Assembly: GCA_046727175.1 (NCBI GenBank)
Contig: JBKPCD010000091.1
Coordinates: 1-8,327, forward strand
Source: JBKPCD01 sp046727175
GTDB lineage: Bacteria; Acidobacteriota; Vicinamibacteria; Vicinamibacterales; 2-12-FULL-66-21
Length of the DNA stretch: 8,327 nt
Reading direction: 5' to 3'
Translations under genes and position numbers: made by a program
Notes under the pieces: model-generated
The model's input: only the letters and a program-made list of their open reading frames with translations
Databases searched by the model: none
Told to the model about the DNA's origin: nothing
Shown here: piece by piece, positions 6,536 to 8,327 of the stretch
How the letters are laid out: each line of letters starts with the position of its first letter
How positions within the stretch are numbered: the first letter of the stretch is position 1

Positions 6536-6877
6536 GTGATCCGAAAGGCCTTTCGCATGCGGGTGAACCGCGGGCACGAGGCGGAGTACGAACGGCGGCA
6601 CGATGACGTGTGGACGGAGCTCAGGGAGACGCTGATCGAACACGGTGTGATGACGTACTCGATCTATCTGGATCCGCAGACGAGCGATCTGTTCGGCTAC
6701 GTCGAAGTGGAGAGCGAGTCGCAGTGGGCGGCAGTTGCCGAGACGGAGGTGTGCCGCCGCTGGTGGCGATTCATGCGCGAGATCATGCCTGCCAACGGAG
6801 ACGGCAGTCCGGTGTCACGGGAGCTGCGCGAAGTCTTTCACCTCGAGGCAAACGGCGCGCGCCACGGGAAATTGTGA
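6536..6877 (+). CDS. rhaM: L-rhamnose mutarotase
   Basis: Interconverts the alpha and beta anomers of L-rhamnose in the cytoplasm, supplying the form used by downstream catabolic enzymes. The 113-residue protein carries the family pattern almost throughout: MIRKAFRMRVNRGHEAEYERRHDDVW at the start, the central HGVMTYSIYLDPQT, then VEVESESQW and VCRRWWRFMREIMPAN. It ends with SPVSRELREVFHL. The His22 and Tyr19 region and the RWW motif (about 75-77) correspond to the conserved active-site features of RhaM. The length is slightly above the roughly 104 residues of the E. coli protein because of a short tail. GTG 6536 gives the conserved MIRKAF N-terminus; ATG 6557 would lose it. No Shine-Dalgarno is evident. 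No other rhamnose-pathway genes are in the window. The stop overlaps an AATTGTG repeat and the next gene is convergent. Confidence 0.95.
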   Translation: MIRKAFRMRVNRGHEAEYERRHDDVWTELRETLIEHGVMTYSIYLDPQTSDLFGYVEVESESQWAAVAETEVCRRWWRFMREIMPANGDGSPVSRELREVFHLEANGARHGKL

Positions 6878-6897
6878 ATTGTGAATCGTGAATTGAG
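6870..6897. repeat. AATTGTG heptamer tandem repeat at the convergent junction
   Basis: Four 7-base units, AATTGTG, AATTGTG, AATCGTG and AATTGAG, follow each other without gaps. The first supplies the rhamnose mutarotase stop codon. The opposite gene also ends in CAATTGTGA (minus strand, stop at 6922-6924), so AATTGTGA and TCACAATT form 8-base inverted arms about 44 bases apart. The AT-rich stretch stands out in GC-rich DNA. Confidence 0.75.
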
Positions 6898-6921
6898 CAG
6901 CAACCGGGTCACATCGTCCAC

Positions 6922-8118
6922 TCACAATTGTTCCTTGGCCTTCGCGACTTCCACCGCATAGACGTGCGTGGCGCCGTGCATGTTCGAGCGGAAGACGATC
7001 CATTTTCCATCAGGCGTGAACGTGACGTTCGGTTCGAGCCGGTACTCGTGTTTCGAGAGATCGACGAGCCGCTCGGCGACCAGCTCGCCATTCGCAGGTC
7101 GATACAGATAAATCCATTGTCCGTTGCCGGGCGCCGCGACGCTGTTCGGTCCACCGCCGTCACCGGCGAACAGCTTCCCGTCCGGCGACTGGTTGAAGTG
7201 GACCGACCAGTGCTCGCGCTGAAGGCGATATCGAGTCGTCTTGCCGCTCGCGATGTCGACGCCGGCCAGCCAGAACACCTGGCTCTTGGGTGTCTGCAGG
7301 TCGTACCAGATCGTCCGGCCGTCCGCACTGAAGAATTCGTGACCGGCGATTTCCATGTCCATCGTTCGCGCGTGCATCAGGCGACGGTTGGAACCGTCGG
7401 TGTGGATCGTCCAGATGCGATCGACCTTGTGCCAGGGTCCCTCGTGGCAGTACATGATTAACGTCGGATCGGTCGGCGACATCTGCACGTGATTCAGCCA
7501 GTCGCCCGACCGGTGAATTGGCTCGAGCTCGCCGCTCTTGACGTTCAGCGTGTACAACGCCATCGGCCGACGTGCCGCCCAGCGTTCCTCGAGACTGGCT
7601 TCCTGATTTGCTGGGATGAGCGGGCTCCCAATCGATCCCGGTGAGGTCGTCGTCGGACCCGGATTCTCCACGTAGCTGCCTGCGAGCATCGCCTCGTCGG
7701 CGCTCAGGCCGAAGCCCGATCCGGTCCGAAAGCGCGGCTCTGACGCAATCGTCCTCTCCTTCCTGGTATCGAGATCGGCGGCGTATGCGGTGCCGTCTCT
7801 CACGTAAAAGGCCTGGCGCGTTTTGCGCCCGACGACGAGATGCGTGACGCGGCCTGAGACGAGCGGCGTGATCGCTCGTGACGTCAAATCGATCGTCGAC
7901 AGACCGTCTGGCGTCGTTACCACCATCAGGTCGCCCTTCGCGGTGTACGGGTTCTGATGAAAGTACAGGCTCGCAGTGCCAGCCACGTTCGACAATCGGA
8001 CGACGCGGTGGCCTGTTTGAGGTTCGATCCACTCGCGGGGTGGATCATCAGTCGCGCCGAAGCCGGCGCAGACAGCGGGTACGACGAGCGCAAACGGCAG
8101 GAAAGAACGCTTGTTCAT
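6922..8118 (-). CDS. ogl: Oligogalacturonate lyase (PL22), with signal peptide
   Basis: PL22 lyases cleave short oligogalacturonides, mainly unsaturated digalacturonate, by beta-elimination to 5-keto-4-deoxyuronate. The 398-residue protein shows the family pattern throughout: EWIEPQTGHRVVRLS (29-43), ASLYFHQNPYT (49-59), GDWLNHVQMSPTDP (205-218), YCHEGPWHKVDRIWTIHTDG (223-242), MDMEIAGHEFFSADG (253-267), IWYDLQTP (270-277) and HWSVHFNQSPDG (303-314). It has the layout of a seven-bladed beta-propeller. His260, His303 and His307 are candidates for the metal-binding set known in PL22. Residues 1-22 form a probable signal peptide (NKRS, then a hydrophobic stretch to AVCAGFGA), implying periplasmic action; well-known enterobacterial Ogl is cytoplasmic. 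The ATG at 8118 follows AGAGG by six bases. It is convergent with rhaM, with 44 bases between stops. Confidence 0.93.
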   Translation of the reverse strand: MNKRSFLPFALVVPAVCAGFGATDDPPREWIEPQTGHRVVRLSNVAGTASLYFHQNPYTAKGDLMVVTTPDGLSTIDLTSRAITPLVSGRVTHLVVGRKTRQAFYVRDGTAYAADLDTRKERTIASEPRFRTGSGFGLSADEAMLAGSYVENPGPTTTSPGSIGSPLIPANQEASLEERWAARRPMALYTLNVKSGELEPIHRSGDWLNHVQMSPTDPTLIMYCHEGPWHKVDRIWTIHTDGSNRRLMHARTMDMEIAGHEFFSADGRTIWYDLQTPKSQVFWLAGVDIASGKTTRYRLQREHWSVHFNQSPDGKLFAGDGGGPNSVAAPGNGQWIYLYRPANGELVAERLVDLSKHEYRLEPNVTFTPDGKWIVFRSNMHGATHVYAVEVAKAKEQL

Positions 8119-8134
8119 CTTGAGCCTCTGGTGA

Positions 8135-8198
8135 TCCGACTGTAGAGCCGCGTTCAGACGACGCCGCCAATGCGGGGCCTGAAGGCCCCGCGCTACAG
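8135..8198. repeat. REP-like doublet, copy 2 (64 bp)
   Basis: Runs from TCCGACTGTAG to GCGCTACAG. The second half is a perfect hairpin, CGGGGCCT-GA-AGGCCCCG (8173-8190). The first half (CGTTCAGACG) is a decayed hairpin. It matches the 6231-6294 element in length, order and termini, and lies upstream of the oligogalacturonate lyase gene. Confidence 0.85.
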
Positions 8199-8214
8199 AA
8201 GGTAAACGGTGAAT

Positions 8215-8247
8215 TCCGACTGTAGGGCGGCGTCTTCAGACGCCGCC
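8215..8247. repeat. REP-like half element, copy 3
   Basis: TCCGACTGTAG followed by a perfect 10-base inverted repeat, GGCGGCGTCT-TC-AGACGCCGCC (8226-8247). It is a direct repeat of the left half of the preceding doublet, 80 bases away, and the best-preserved hairpin of the family here. Confidence 0.85.
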
Positions 8248-8294
8248 GCGGTCGCGGGGGCGGGCGGGCCCCCGCGCCCCCAGGGGGGGGGCCG
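8248..8294. repeat. Extremely G/C-rich low-complexity stretch
   Basis: Almost only G and C, with runs of five to nine identical bases and a GCGGGGG/CCCCCGC inverted pair (8254-8260, 8269-8275). No coding content is seen from here to the window end. It may be real or may reflect poor sequence quality at a contig end. Confidence 0.5.
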
Positions 8295-8327
8295 GGTCGG
8301 CAAACGAGGTACCGCGGCACCGACCGG

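Noticed and set aside
1..8327. tRNA, rRNA, insertion sequence or phage genes
   Set aside because: No conserved RNA arms, transposase motifs or phage proteins were seen on either strand.

Overview
The window reads as a GC-rich chromosomal stretch from a heterotrophic, polysaccharide-degrading Gram-negative bacterium. An Oar-like TonB-dependent receptor with an N-terminal carboxypeptidase-regulatory domain, signal-peptide-bearing carbohydrate enzymes, and abundant short dispersed repeats of several families together suggest Acidobacteriota, perhaps Vicinamibacteria. That placement is an inference from style, not from a marker gene.

Layout. On the minus strand, positions 1-1132 hold the N-terminal half of a BglX-like GH3 beta-glucosidase that runs off the left edge. 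Upstream of it, also on the minus strand, is a TonB-dependent receptor (1193-3196). Its barrel appears to have lost about one third by an internal deletion: the expected C-terminal barrel strand survives in another frame at 1224-1274. An imperfect hairpin (1150-1215) lies between the two. The divergent intergenic region (3197-3740) holds a strong ribosome binding site, a possible promoter and a LacI-type palindrome (AAACGTTT) on the receptor side. On the other side is a 39-bp tandem array followed by the same core motif in inverted orientation. On the plus strand follow a LacI-family regulator (3741-4940) and an MFS transporter (4937-6223), joined by a 4-base GTGA overlap. After a 312-bp gap containing REP-like elements comes L-rhamnose mutarotase (6536-6877). 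Convergent to it is a PL22 oligogalacturonate lyase with a signal peptide (6922-8118). The right edge has further REP-like copies and an extremely G/C-rich tail.

Functionally this looks like a carbohydrate-use locus. Oligogalacturonate lyase and rhamnose mutarotase together point to pectin, in particular rhamnogalacturonan-type material. The LacI regulator and MFS permease would control and carry out uptake of a sugar product. The receptor and GH3 enzyme may belong to the same or a neighbouring regulon, since the LacI-like palindrome sits directly in front of the receptor gene. None of the gene families is new. The unusual content is the decayed receptor and the repeats, two of which have entered or abut coding sequence in frame.
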